Positions 1 to 6,461 of a stretch of 7,249 nt of DNA are shown in pieces. The stretch spans positions 1-7,249 of the forward strand of contig JAEEHG010000059.1 in assembly GCA_016280695.1 (NCBI GenBank), in the 5' to 3' direction. The stretch comes from Solobacterium sp. (lineage in GTDB: Bacteria; Bacillota_I; Bacilli_A; Erysipelotrichales; Erysipelotrichaceae). A program made the position numbers and the translations under genes. Under the pieces are notes generated by a model. It made no database searches, was not told where the DNA came from, and saw only the letters and a program-made list of their open reading frames with translations. Positions within the stretch are counted from its first letter, which is position 1. Every line of letters begins with the position of its first letter.

Positions 1-60
1 AACTGCTTTCTTTTTGAATTCTGGTGAATAATAGTTAAATTTAGTCCCTTTCTTTGCCAT
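1..60 (-). CDS. IS3-family transposase OrfA, N-terminal fragment (runs off the window)
   Basis: Reading the minus strand from ATG at 60-58 gives 20 uninterrupted codons, beginning MAKKGTKFNYYSPEF and ending KKKAV. A basic start followed by (Y/F)SPEFK is typical of the helix-turn-helix OrfA protein of IS3-type elements, which binds the element ends and is completed by frameshifting into OrfB. A strong ribosome binding site, AGGAGG, lies 8 nt upstream (on the plus strand, CCTCCT at 69-74) and fixes this start. Only the first 20 residues are visible, so the helix-turn-helix itself, the catalytic frame and the integrity of the gene cannot be judged. Another helix-turn-helix protein of a mobile element is possible. 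Confidence 0.6.
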   Translation of the reverse strand, partial: MAKKGTKFNYYSPEFKKKAV

Positions 61-67
61 AAAGAAA

Positions 68-96
68 ACCTCCTGTACTTTGATTGTACAAGAGGT
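68..96 (-). promoter_or_regulatory. Stem-loop sequestering the transposase ribosome binding site
   Basis: In minus-strand RNA, ACCUCUUGUAC (96-86) pairs with GUACAGGAGGU (78-68) across a 7-nt loop. This makes an 11-bp stem with ten Watson-Crick pairs and one G-U pair. The 3' arm contains the whole AGGAGG ribosome binding site of the transposase start at 60. A candidate -10 box (TACAAT, minus strand, 88-83) would start transcripts near position 76, after the 5' arm, so element-initiated RNA would lack the hairpin and only read-through RNA would form it. The pairing is seen directly; the regulatory role is inferred from the similar logic of IS10 and IS50. The -10 box alone is weak evidence. Confidence 0.55.
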
Positions 97-116
97 GCTC
101 TCCACGTTTTTTTATT

Positions 117-140
117 ACTGTCCATTTTTAATGGGGCAGT
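117..140 (-). other. Hairpin immediately after the LTA-synthase-like gene, without a U-tract
   Basis: On the minus strand, ACTGCCCCATT and AATGGACAGT form a stem of a 4-bp block and a 5-bp block separated by a small internal bulge. It starts 4 nt after the stop codon of the gene ending at 145. In the minus-strand transcript it is followed by AAUAAAAAAACG, which is A-rich and not U-rich, so it is not a canonical intrinsic terminator in that direction. It could protect an mRNA 3' end or be the remnant of a terminator whose downstream part was displaced by the inserted element. No other terminator is visible between this gene and the insertion sequence. Confidence 0.4.
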
Positions 141-144
141 TCAT

Positions 145-2010
145 TCAATGATCGTTTTTCTCTGCGAAGTAATCCAGTTTGAGAATCTTTCTGGCGATAT
201 CCCGCTTGTACATGGCTGCCTGCATCTCTTCTTCGGCTTTGACCAGGTTGTAGTCTCCGTAATCGTAGAATTCATCATACATGAAGTCATAGGCATAGTT
301 GTCGGTCTTCCAGAATTCCCATTCGCTGAAATAGAAGCCTTTATAATCCGGATCGAAGATATCCGTACCCAGGATGGTCCGGTTGTCGAACTTGAAGCCC
401 CACAGATTGGCAATCGTCGGCAGCAGGTCCAGGGCGGTAGCCACCTTGGCATAGGTCATGGCCGGAGTGGCGGTGTTATAGATATACAGATCCGTGTACG
501 CTTTCTCCGGACTCCAGGTCTGGTTTGTTTCTTTATAGAACGGGGCGGTGGAAGAGTAGTCCAGGCCCTTGACAATATGATCACCGAAGAAGACGAAGAC
601 CACATCATCCAGCCTGCCGGCATTCCGCAGTTCCTCCATCAGTGTGGTGAGGGAACGGTCCAGATCCATGTTCTTGGCCAGGAAGCTGACATAGGGATCT
701 TCCAGGTCGGGATAGAGTGCCTTGATCCGGGCAACGTCTTCTTCGCTGACCCCGAACGAATCAAGATCATACGGCTGATGTCCGCTGAAGGTGATCCAGT
801 AGGCGAGGTACGGTTTATCCTCATCCGTGAAGATCCATTTCATGATCTCCATGACGGCGGTGTCCGGCTGGGAATCCGGCAGTCTGAGGTCCGTGCAGTC
901 AAGGAATTCATCATAGCCGAAGCCCGGCATGGTCAGGCTGCGGTTATAGTACTGCCGGTAGTTGTTGTGGAACGCATAGGTGTAATAGCCGTGTTTATGG
1001 AACAGCTTGGGCAGGGTGGTGACGTATGTGTTGTAGGGGAACTTATAGCAGACAGCGTGGCCTTCACTGTTGGGAATCAGGGAAGTGTTGGCCATGAACT
1101 CCGTATCGCTGGTCGAGCCGGGCAGTGCGGGTGTGTTGAAGTTTTCGATCCGGATGGAATTCTGCTGCATCTGCCAGATGGTCGGGGTCAGTTCCTTTGT
1201 GCAGGCAGCGTTGATGAATGACTCCGCCTGGATGAAGATAACGTTTTTGCCGGCCAGCAGACCGGTCATGTCATTCGGCTTATGTGCCGGTCTGGCATTC
1301 ATATAGGCGGAGATTTCCTGCCGGTCTTCTTCCGACAGCACCTCCGTGGTCAGGAAGGTTTCCGCATCCCGGTAGGCAAAGGTCAGCAGGCCGAATTTAT
1401 CGACAAACTGATTTGTGCTCGGGATGACTTCATAGACATAATAATCGGTTTTGTTGATCTGGAAGGCATCCTCGGTATTCTTGGTGCTTTCAATCTGATC
1501 CAGGTACTGACAGTAGAAATCGCGGCCGGGGTAGAACAGCAGCAGGACAGCCAGCTTCAGCGGCAGCCGGTACAGCAGTTTGACGCAGCGGCGCTGCAGC
1601 AGGAAGTAAATGAGCACAAAGACCAGGGTGATGCCCAGCAGGGCCAGAAAGGGATACAGATCCTCCCGGGCTATGAATTCCATGGCACTTGCCCTGGCCG
1701 CGAAGGCGTCCCCGAACAGATCCTGAACAGTGCTGAAGCGGTAATACTGATGGAATGCCCGTTTGTATACATTCTGGGAAACCAGGTACAGGAAATAGAC
1801 CGCGCTGTAGACCAACACGAAGTATCTGTTCAGCATGGGGCCGATGAACCAGATCAGCGCAATCAGGCCCAGACAGATGATCATGAACAGGGAACGGTCA
1901 AAGACGGTATCCACGGAATAGGTCATCTGCATGTAATTGAAGAAATACAGCATGATTCCGGTATACAGCAGTTCAATCAGGAAATATCTTACGGCACGGA
2001 CGATTTTCAT
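145..2010 (-). CDS. LTA synthase family protein (polytopic membrane sulfatase-fold phosphoglycerol transferase)
   Basis: This 621-residue protein has the LtaS architecture. About five membrane segments lie in the N-terminal 160 residues (roughly 7-25, 42-60, 63-79, 118-138, 147-160), followed by an extracellular alkaline-phosphatase/sulfatase-fold domain from about residue 250. Expected catalytic features are visible: E263 in IQAES, the nucleophile T300 in GSTSDTEF, H411 in SGHQPY, and metal ligands D477-H478 in FFGDH. They match S. aureus LtaS E255, T300, D475 and H476 in order and spacing. The family transfers glycerol-phosphate from phosphatidylglycerol to build lipoteichoic acid. A primase or a related phosphoglycerol/phosphoethanolamine transferase cannot be excluded, so no symbol is given. 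The ATG at 2010 is supported by TGAGGA 6 nt upstream. The gene is divergent from cdaA and codirectional with the insertion sequence beyond its 3' end. Confidence 0.9.
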   Translation of the reverse strand: MKIVRAVRYFLIELLYTGIMLYFFNYMQMTYSVDTVFDRSLFMIICLGLIALIWFIGPMLNRYFVLVYSAVYFLYLVSQNVYKRAFHQYYRFSTVQDLFGDAFAARASAMEFIAREDLYPFLALLGITLVFVLIYFLLQRRCVKLLYRLPLKLAVLLLFYPGRDFYCQYLDQIESTKNTEDAFQINKTDYYVYEVIPSTNQFVDKFGLLTFAYRDAETFLTTEVLSEEDRQEISAYMNARPAHKPNDMTGLLAGKNVIFIQAESFINAACTKELTPTIWQMQQNSIRIENFNTPALPGSTSDTEFMANTSLIPNSEGHAVCYKFPYNTYVTTLPKLFHKHGYYTYAFHNNYRQYYNRSLTMPGFGYDEFLDCTDLRLPDSQPDTAVMEIMKWIFTDEDKPYLAYWITFSGHQPYDLDSFGVSEEDVARIKALYPDLEDPYVSFLAKNMDLDRSLTTLMEELRNAGRLDDVVFVFFGDHIVKGLDYSSTAPFYKETNQTWSPEKAYTDLYIYNTATPAMTYAKVATALDLLPTIANLWGFKFDNRTILGTDIFDPDYKGFYFSEWEFWKTDNYAYDFMYDEFYDYGDYNLVKAEEEMQAAMYKRDIARKILKLDYFAEKNDH

Positions 2011-2048
2011 GGCGGTTCCTCACAGTGTTATGGGTTGTTGATTTACTA

Positions 2049-2059
2049 ATCTTATCATA
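2049..2059 (-). promoter_or_regulatory. Candidate extended -10 promoter for the LTA-synthase-like gene
   Basis: The minus strand reads TATGATAAGAT, that is a TGn element followed by a TAAGAT -10 hexamer (2054-2049). It lies about 38 nt upstream of the ATG at 2010 and would give a leader of roughly 30 nt. No good -35 is seen at 16-18 bp; the nearest, TTTGGA, has a 15-bp spacing. An identical 11-mer occurs before the response regulator at 6594-6604. The call is a pattern match only. Confidence 0.45.
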
Positions 2060-2120
2060 GAAACCTTAATCCAAAGCGACCCAATCCGGGCAAGGAAGAA
2101 CTTCTTTATATAATGAATTA

Positions 2121-2129
2121 TGATATAAT
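2121..2129 (+). promoter_or_regulatory. Extended -10 promoter of the cdaA-cdaR-glmM operon
   Basis: TGATATAAT combines a TGn extension with a perfect TATAAT -10 (2124-2129). Transcription would begin near 2136, leaving a leader of about 20 nt before the TTG start of cdaA. The -35 region at 17-bp spacing (CTTCTT, 2101-2106) is poor, as is usual for extended -10 promoters. A second TATAAT at 2109-2114 lacks both a TG and a -35 and is less likely. The leader is too short to hold a riboswitch. Confidence 0.6.
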
Positions 2130-2141
2130 CTTCAGGTACGA

Positions 2142-2147
2142 AGGGAG
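2142..2147 (+). promoter_or_regulatory. cdaA: Ribosome binding site that favours the TTG start of cdaA
   Basis: AGGGAG ends 9 nt before TTG at 2157. The in-frame ATG codons at 2172 and 2184 are 24 and 36 nt away and have no Shine-Dalgarno sequence of their own, so the TTG is the best-supported start. Confidence 0.55.
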
Positions 2148-2156
2148 TGTTTTGCC

Positions 2157-3683
2157 TTGTCCGGATATGCGATGGGTTTACCAATGGAGAACATCCGGGT
2201 CATCACTGTGATGATTCTGGATATCTTCATCATGTGGTTTTTACTATATTATGTCATCAAACTGGTTCGTAACAATTCCCGTACGATTCAGATCTTCAAG
2301 GGAATCCTGCTGGTCATCCTGACTGACGGGGTGGCCAAGCTGATGGGCCTCAAGACAGTATCTTATGTTACGGATATCTTTATCAACTGGGGCTTTCTCG
2401 CTATCATTATTATCTTCCAGCCGGAAATCCGCTCGGTTCTGGAACGGATCGGGAAATCCAATGCCTTTTCCCGTATTACAACCCTGACCGGCAACGAAAA
2501 GGAACACCTGGTGGACCAGATTGTCACGGCCGCCATGCTGCTGAGCAACGATCAGACAGGGGCCCTGATTTCCATCGAACAGTCCCATTCCCTGGAAGAT
2601 TTCATTGCGACCGGAACCCGTCTGAATTCGGATGTAACGGCAGAACTGCTGACTTCCATTTTTGTGACCTCCACACCGCTGCATGACGGTGCCGTCATCA
2701 TCCAGGGTGACCGCATTGCCTGCGCGAGTGCCTATTTCCCGCCGACCAACCTGGAACTGCCGTCCCGCTACGGGGCCAGACACCGGGCGGCCATCGGCAT
2801 CTCGGAAATCACCGACGCGGTGACCATTGTCGTTTCGGAAGAAACCGGCGCGATCAGCGTCACGGAAGGCGGCAAGATCTATCAGTTCAACCGCAAAGAA
2901 CTGCGTGATTACCTGCTGCGGGTCATTCTCGGGGAAGAAACCGAAGTCAAGACCAGCCGGCAGGAGCCTGCCGCAGCTGAACCGGGCCGTGAAGTGATCA
3001 TTGACGACAAGACCCCGGCTAAGGAACCTTCCCGGCTGCGCGATAAGCTGGCAGTCAGGAAGCAGGATACCGGCAGAATGGAGAAGATTGAAGTCGAGGA
3101 AGTCATTCCGGCCGAAGCACAGACCGAACCGGACGACCGCAGAAAAGAAGATGCTCCGGACGATACCCTGATGATCAAGCTGGAGGAGGAAGCCTCCGAT
3201 ATCAAACTTCCGCGCAAGAAGGAAAGACCGGCGCCAAGTTATCCGCATCATGCGGCCGGCAACCGGTTTGAGGAAGACCGGCAGGCAGTAAAGGAAGAAA
3301 CACCGGCAGCCGCGCCGGTACCGCCGGCTGCCCCGGCAGTCGAACCGGCGGCAGAAGAACCGGCAAAACAGGAACCGGCCGCCCGTCTGACTTCGGAAGA
3401 TATCAAGCGGATGCGCAACCAGCTGTATGCGCAGTATTCCAACGCCAATAAGGAACAGGAACCTGAACCTGTACCGGAACCGCAGCAGCCGGCTGCCTCG
3501 CCGGCAGATGACATGCTGGCCCAGCTCCACCGTCCTACCGAGAGTGAAAAGATGTTCGATACGACCAAACTGGACATTTCCAAGATCGTAGGGCTGAACG
3601 ATGATCTGGACGAAACATTTGAGATTCTGGATCAGATGCCGTCGGATACATCCTCCGATCGTGACAAAGGAGGTGACCGGTAA
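2157..3683 (+). CDS. cdaA: CdaA diadenylate cyclase with a long disordered C-terminal tail
   Basis: Membrane diadenylate cyclase that condenses two ATP into c-di-AMP, the messenger controlling potassium and osmolyte uptake and envelope homeostasis. Three membrane segments (about 12-34, 45-64, 68-88) precede FQPEIRSVLERIG, typical of CdaA, and the DAC domain (about 100-255). The catalytic motifs are HDGAVI (D177-G178-A179) and GARHRAA (R208-H209-R210), where most homologues have GTRHRAA. CdaA usually ends near 270-280 residues; this protein has 508. The extra part from about 262 is low-complexity, charged and rich in Pro, Ala and Glu. It includes a pentapeptide repeat (396-410), a probable helix (LTSEDIKRMRNQLYAQY, 411-427) and a C-terminal stretch with LDISKIVGLNDDLDETF (472-488). 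The frame stays open with family-like codon use, so the tail is genuinely encoded. The gene is first in an operon with cdaR and glmM, its known partners. The TTG start is chosen from ribosome binding site spacing. Confidence 0.93.
   Translation: MSGYAMGLPMENIRVITVMILDIFIMWFLLYYVIKLVRNNSRTIQIFKGILLVILTDGVAKLMGLKTVSYVTDIFINWGFLAIIIIFQPEIRSVLERIGKSNAFSRITTLTGNEKEHLVDQIVTAAMLLSNDQTGALISIEQSHSLEDFIATGTRLNSDVTAELLTSIFVTSTPLHDGAVIIQGDRIACASAYFPPTNLELPSRYGARHRAAIGISEITDAVTIVVSEETGAISVTEGGKIYQFNRKELRDYLLRVILGEETEVKTSRQEPAAAEPGREVIIDDKTPAKEPSRLRDKLAVRKQDTGRMEKIEVEEVIPAEAQTEPDDRRKEDAPDDTLMIKLEEEASDIKLPRKKERPAPSYPHHAAGNRFEEDRQAVKEETPAAAPVPPAAPAVEPAAEEPAKQEPAARLTSEDIKRMRNQLYAQYSNANKEQEPEPVPEPQQPAASPADDMLAQLHRPTESEKMFDTTKLDISKIVGLNDDLDETFEILDQMPSDTSSDRDKGGDR
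3342..3386 (+). repeat. 15-nt tandem repeat encoding EPAAE-EPAKQ-EPAAR in the CdaA tail
   Basis: The octamer GAACCGGC recurs at 3342, 3357 and 3372, exactly 15 nt apart and in frame, giving three five-residue units that begin with Glu-Pro-Ala. A further EPEPVPEPQQP stretch follows at residues 435-445. Such Glu/Pro/Ala repeats usually form extended, flexible spacers. The units may vary in number between strains, which has not been tested. Confidence 0.7.
3666..3676 (+). promoter_or_regulatory. cdaR: Near-perfect Shine-Dalgarno of cdaR inside the end of cdaA
   Basis: AAAGGAGGTGA is an 11-nt match to the complement of the conserved 16S rRNA 3' end, ending 6 nt before the cdaR ATG at 3683. It lies within the last codons of cdaA, where it encodes the KGGDR end of that protein. 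This is the strongest ribosome binding site in the window and fixes the cdaR start. Confidence 0.85.
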
Positions 3684-5104
3684 TGTCTGAAAACAAGAAG
3701 AAAAGAACCTGGGAATCCGATAACGGGAAGACTGAACTGGCGAACCGCATTGCCAGCCAGTCCCGCAAGGTGGCAAATACTTACCAGCATATCGGGGACA
3801 ACCTGGTCAGGACCTTCCGATGGTTCTCCGGCTTTATTGACAAGACACTCTTTAACCGGAAATACACAAGGGTGGTAGCCCTCGTGCTGGCAGTCATGAT
3901 GTATGCGATTGTCAATCTCAACAGCAGCAACTCCATGAACATGTCCACGCTGAAGACCAGCAAGGACCTGTCCAATATTACCGTTACCGCCAAGTATAAC
4001 GGTGACACGTTTGAACTGAGCGGCCTGCCGTCAGAAGCAGACATCACAATCAGCGGCGACGCGTCGGCGGTAACCGCAGCCTCCAACTCCAAGGGCGTGG
4101 TTGTGGCAGACCTTGAGGGTCTGACGGAGGGCACGCATAACGTCAAGCTGAAGACGGAAGGCTTCGGTGAAAATGTTACGATCCGGATCGATCCATCCAA
4201 TGTCATCGTGACCCTGAAGAAGAAAACCACGCAGCAGTTTGATCTGTCCTATGACTATATCAACCAGGACAAAATGGAATCGATCTACAGCCTGGGCGTG
4301 CCGACCTTCGAGTATACAAAGGTCAATGTCAGGGCGTCAAAGGATACGCTGGACTCCATTGCCTTCGTCAAGGCTTTGATCGATGTCAGCGGCCAGACAG
4401 CCGACTTTACACAGGAAGCGACGCTGATTGCCTATAATGCCGGCGGCCTGCCGGTCAATGCGGACATCGTGCCGCGGACCGTCAATGTTTCCGTGGCGGT
4501 GACTTCGCCGAACAAGACCGTGCCGATTGAGGTGGAGGTCAGCGGCGAGGTGCCGGAAGGCAAGGCAATCGAAACAATCTCAATCGATCAGCAGACGGTG
4601 ACCGTGTACGGCACAGAGTCCGTTCTGGGCCAGATTGAAAAGGTCATTGTTACCCTGAACGCATCCACACTGACCAAGGACTCGTCCACGATCCTGCGGC
4701 CGATCACACTGCCGGCCGGGGTCAACTCCAGCAACATCAACCAGATCACCATGAATGTGACGCTGGGCGAGGGTGTGACCCGGACCATCGATGATGTCCG
4801 TATCTACTACCGGAACAACGTAAACAACTACAAGGCGTCGCAGCCGGAAAACAAGACAACAACCAGTGTCACGGTATTCGGCACTGAGAACAACATTGCG
4901 TCCATTACAGCCGATGATATTTCGGTTTATGTGGATCTGAAAGACGCCAAGCCGGGTCTGCAGGATTTCCAGCTGCAGGTGGATCAGCCCGCCGGCGGAC
5001 TGGTCAAGTACTCGCTGGTTGAGTCAACGTACACGATGAACGTGCTGGGCGAAACAAACCCGGACAGTGAATCAGGAGAAGGGACAGGAACGAACAATGG
5101 GTAA
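3683..5104 (+). CDS. cdaR: CdaR, YbbR-domain regulator of the diadenylate cyclase
   Basis: Membrane-anchored partner of CdaA that modulates c-di-AMP synthesis in studied Firmicutes. The 473-residue product has a single membrane anchor (about 62-79, with KYTRVVALVLAVMMYAIVN). The rest faces outward and divides into four YbbR-type beta domains at roughly 95-185, 190-280, 285-365 and 370-457, each showing the repeated beta-strand pattern ending in strands such as VTVYGTESVL and VTVFGTENNI. It ends in a Gly/Ser/Asn-rich tail. B. subtilis CdaR has only a few residues before its anchor; here about 60 mostly polar residues (MSENKKKRTW onward) precede it, predicted cytoplasmic. The ATG overlaps the cdaA stop by one base (TAATG), which suggests translational coupling. 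The 3' end overlaps the glmM start by 8 nt. Identity is strong from both domain type and gene order. Confidence 0.92.
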   Translation: MSENKKKRTWESDNGKTELANRIASQSRKVANTYQHIGDNLVRTFRWFSGFIDKTLFNRKYTRVVALVLAVMMYAIVNLNSSNSMNMSTLKTSKDLSNITVTAKYNGDTFELSGLPSEADITISGDASAVTAASNSKGVVVADLEGLTEGTHNVKLKTEGFGENVTIRIDPSNVIVTLKKKTTQQFDLSYDYINQDKMESIYSLGVPTFEYTKVNVRASKDTLDSIAFVKALIDVSGQTADFTQEATLIAYNAGGLPVNADIVPRTVNVSVAVTSPNKTVPIEVEVSGEVPEGKAIETISIDQQTVTVYGTESVLGQIEKVIVTLNASTLTKDSSTILRPITLPAGVNSSNINQITMNVTLGEGVTRTIDDVRIYYRNNVNNYKASQPENKTTTSVTVFGTENNIASITADDISVYVDLKDAKPGLQDFQLQVDQPAGGLVKYSLVESTYTMNVLGETNPDSESGEGTGTNNG

Positions 5105-6437
5105 ATACTTCGGAACAGACGGTATCCGCGGCAAAGCAAACGTGGATCTTGATGCCTACCGGGCATTCCAGGTGGGCCGCTACATGGGCTACTATTACAG
5201 TCAGAACGGCAAACAGAACATCCTGATCGGCAAGGACACAAGACTGTCATCGGATATGCTGGAACATGCCCTGGCAGCGGGCATTGCCGCCCAGGGGTGC
5301 GACGCCTATCTGGCCGGGGGATGCCCGACCCCGATGATTTCATACCTGACAAGAACCGGGGATTTCGCGGCCGGCGCAATGGTATCGGCCAGCCACAACC
5401 CGTTCTATGACAACGGCATCAAGATCTTCTCGAAGGAAGGCATCAAGCTCTCCGCGGACATCGAAGACCTGATCGAGAAGTTCATTGACGGGGAAACAGA
5501 TCTGACATTCTGCACGGATGACAGGATCGGCAAGGTCATCGCCTATCCGGAAGGTCTGGAGACATATCTTGACTGGCTGGAAAAAACATACCCGCTCGAT
5601 CTGTCGGGCATGCGTCTGGTCGTTGACTGCGCCAACGGTTCCAGCACCTTCACGGCAGAAGCACTGCTGAAGCGGCTGGGCGCGGAACTGACGGTTCTGA
5701 ACAACTGCCCGGACGGCATCAACATCAATACACACTGCGGTTCCACGCATCCGGAAATGATGCAGGAAGCAGTCCGCAGCGGCACCTATGATCTGGGCCT
5801 GGCCTTTGACGGCGACGCGGACCGGATGATCATGGCGGCGCCTGACGGTGAACTGCTGACCGGTGACCATGTTCTGTACATTACCGGCAAACGGTTCCGT
5901 GACCTCGGCATTCTGAACAATAATAATGTCGTTACCACCGTCATGGCCAACCTCGGGCTGTTCAAGGCCCTGGAACGGGAAGGCATCACAGCGGTCGCCA
6001 CACAGGTCGGTGATAAATATGTATATGAACAGATGTGCAGGGAAGACGACATTGTCGGCGGCGAACAGTCCGGCCATATCATCTTCAAGCGGGTCGAAGC
6101 GACCGGTGACGGCCTGGTAACAGCCCTGGAAATGCTGAAGATCATGAAGGAGACCGGCAAGGGTGCCATGGAACTCCGGGAAGGCCTCAAGATCTATCCG
6201 CAGCTGCTGGTGAATGTCCGGGTAACCGACAAGCACCTGGCTATGGAAGATCCGGAAGTCAGGAAAGCCATTGACGCGGTCAATGCAGACCTGCACGGCA
6301 ACGGCCGCCTGCTGGTCAGGGCCAGCGGTACAGAGCCGCTTGTCCGGGTTATGGCAGAAGCCGAAACCGAAGAGATCTGCGCGGAAGAAGTTGAGAAAGT
6401 CGCCCGGATCGTACGGGAAAGATTCGGCATTGAATAA
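5097..6437 (+). CDS. glmM: Phosphoglucosamine mutase GlmM
   Basis: Cytoplasmic enzyme that interconverts glucosamine-6-phosphate and glucosamine-1-phosphate, feeding UDP-GlcNAc and hence peptidoglycan and teichoic acid synthesis. At 446 residues it is of normal family length. All expected motifs are present: the N-terminal GKYFGTDGIRG, the phosphoserine loop SASHNP (S99), the Mg-binding DGDADR (D238, D240, D242), the sugar-specificity loop GGEQSGH (321-327) and the phosphate loop RASGTEPLVRV (408-418). The ATG at 5097 is chosen because the family starts just before YFGTDG and AGGAA lies 6 nt upstream. An in-frame GTG at 5067 would add ten atypical residues. The start overlaps the end of cdaR by 8 nt. 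In Firmicutes, GlmM binds CdaA and inhibits it, which fits the operon. An intrinsic terminator follows. Confidence 0.97.
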   Translation: MGKYFGTDGIRGKANVDLDAYRAFQVGRYMGYYYSQNGKQNILIGKDTRLSSDMLEHALAAGIAAQGCDAYLAGGCPTPMISYLTRTGDFAAGAMVSASHNPFYDNGIKIFSKEGIKLSADIEDLIEKFIDGETDLTFCTDDRIGKVIAYPEGLETYLDWLEKTYPLDLSGMRLVVDCANGSSTFTAEALLKRLGAELTVLNNCPDGININTHCGSTHPEMMQEAVRSGTYDLGLAFDGDADRMIMAAPDGELLTGDHVLYITGKRFRDLGILNNNNVVTTVMANLGLFKALEREGITAVATQVGDKYVYEQMCREDDIVGGEQSGHIIFKRVEATGDGLVTALEMLKIMKETGKGAMELREGLKIYPQLLVNVRVTDKHLAMEDPEVRKAIDAVNADLHGNGRLLVRASGTEPLVRVMAEAETEEICAEEVEKVARIVRERFGIE

Positions 6438-6461
6438 CCGATTATATCGAACAGGAGACAG

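Larger units (their letters stand above)
1..104 (-). mobile_element. Left end of an insertion sequence, probably IS3 family (continues beyond the window)
   Basis: On the minus strand the element appears to begin at position 104 with TGGAGAGCACCTC, a TG-starting end as expected for IS3-family terminal inverted repeats. It is followed by a short leader and the start of a transposase first frame at position 60. The stretch is clearly more A+T-rich than the genes to its right, which fits acquired DNA. It sits about 40 bp past the stop codon of the LTA-synthase-like gene and reads in the same direction. The exact end at 104 is inferred, because the other terminus and the target duplication lie outside the window. 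The family assignment rests on the TG end and the OrfA-like N-terminus only. Confidence 0.65.

Noticed and set aside
68..112. The 68-96 stem and the T-run at 106-112 as a plus-strand intrinsic terminator
   Set aside because: About 10 nt separate the stem from the T-run, and no plus-strand gene ends here; sequestration of the minus-strand ribosome binding site explains the structure better.
148..2049. Long plus-strand open frames (148-1221 and 1282-2049) opposite the LTA-synthase-like gene
   Set aside because: The minus-strand gene has membrane segments and catalytic motifs in order, while the opposite frames give composition-biased products without domains.
2130..2156. A c-di-AMP (ydaO-type) riboswitch ahead of cdaA
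   Set aside because: The leader predicted from the -10 box is only about 20 nt, far too short for that structure.
2244..3776. A 510-codon open frame on the minus strand covering nearly all of cdaA
   Set aside because: Its product is Arg/Phe/Gly-rich with no recognisable domain and it lies opposite a gene with clear family motifs. It is a by-product of codon bias in G+C-rich DNA.
5067..5096. Upstream GTG start for glmM
   Set aside because: It would add ten residues before the conserved family start, and the ribosome binding site fits the ATG at 5097 better.
5340..6296. A 318-codon minus-strand open frame opposite glmM
   Set aside because: It is fully contained within glmM, has no recognisable motif and no supporting ribosome binding site was identified.
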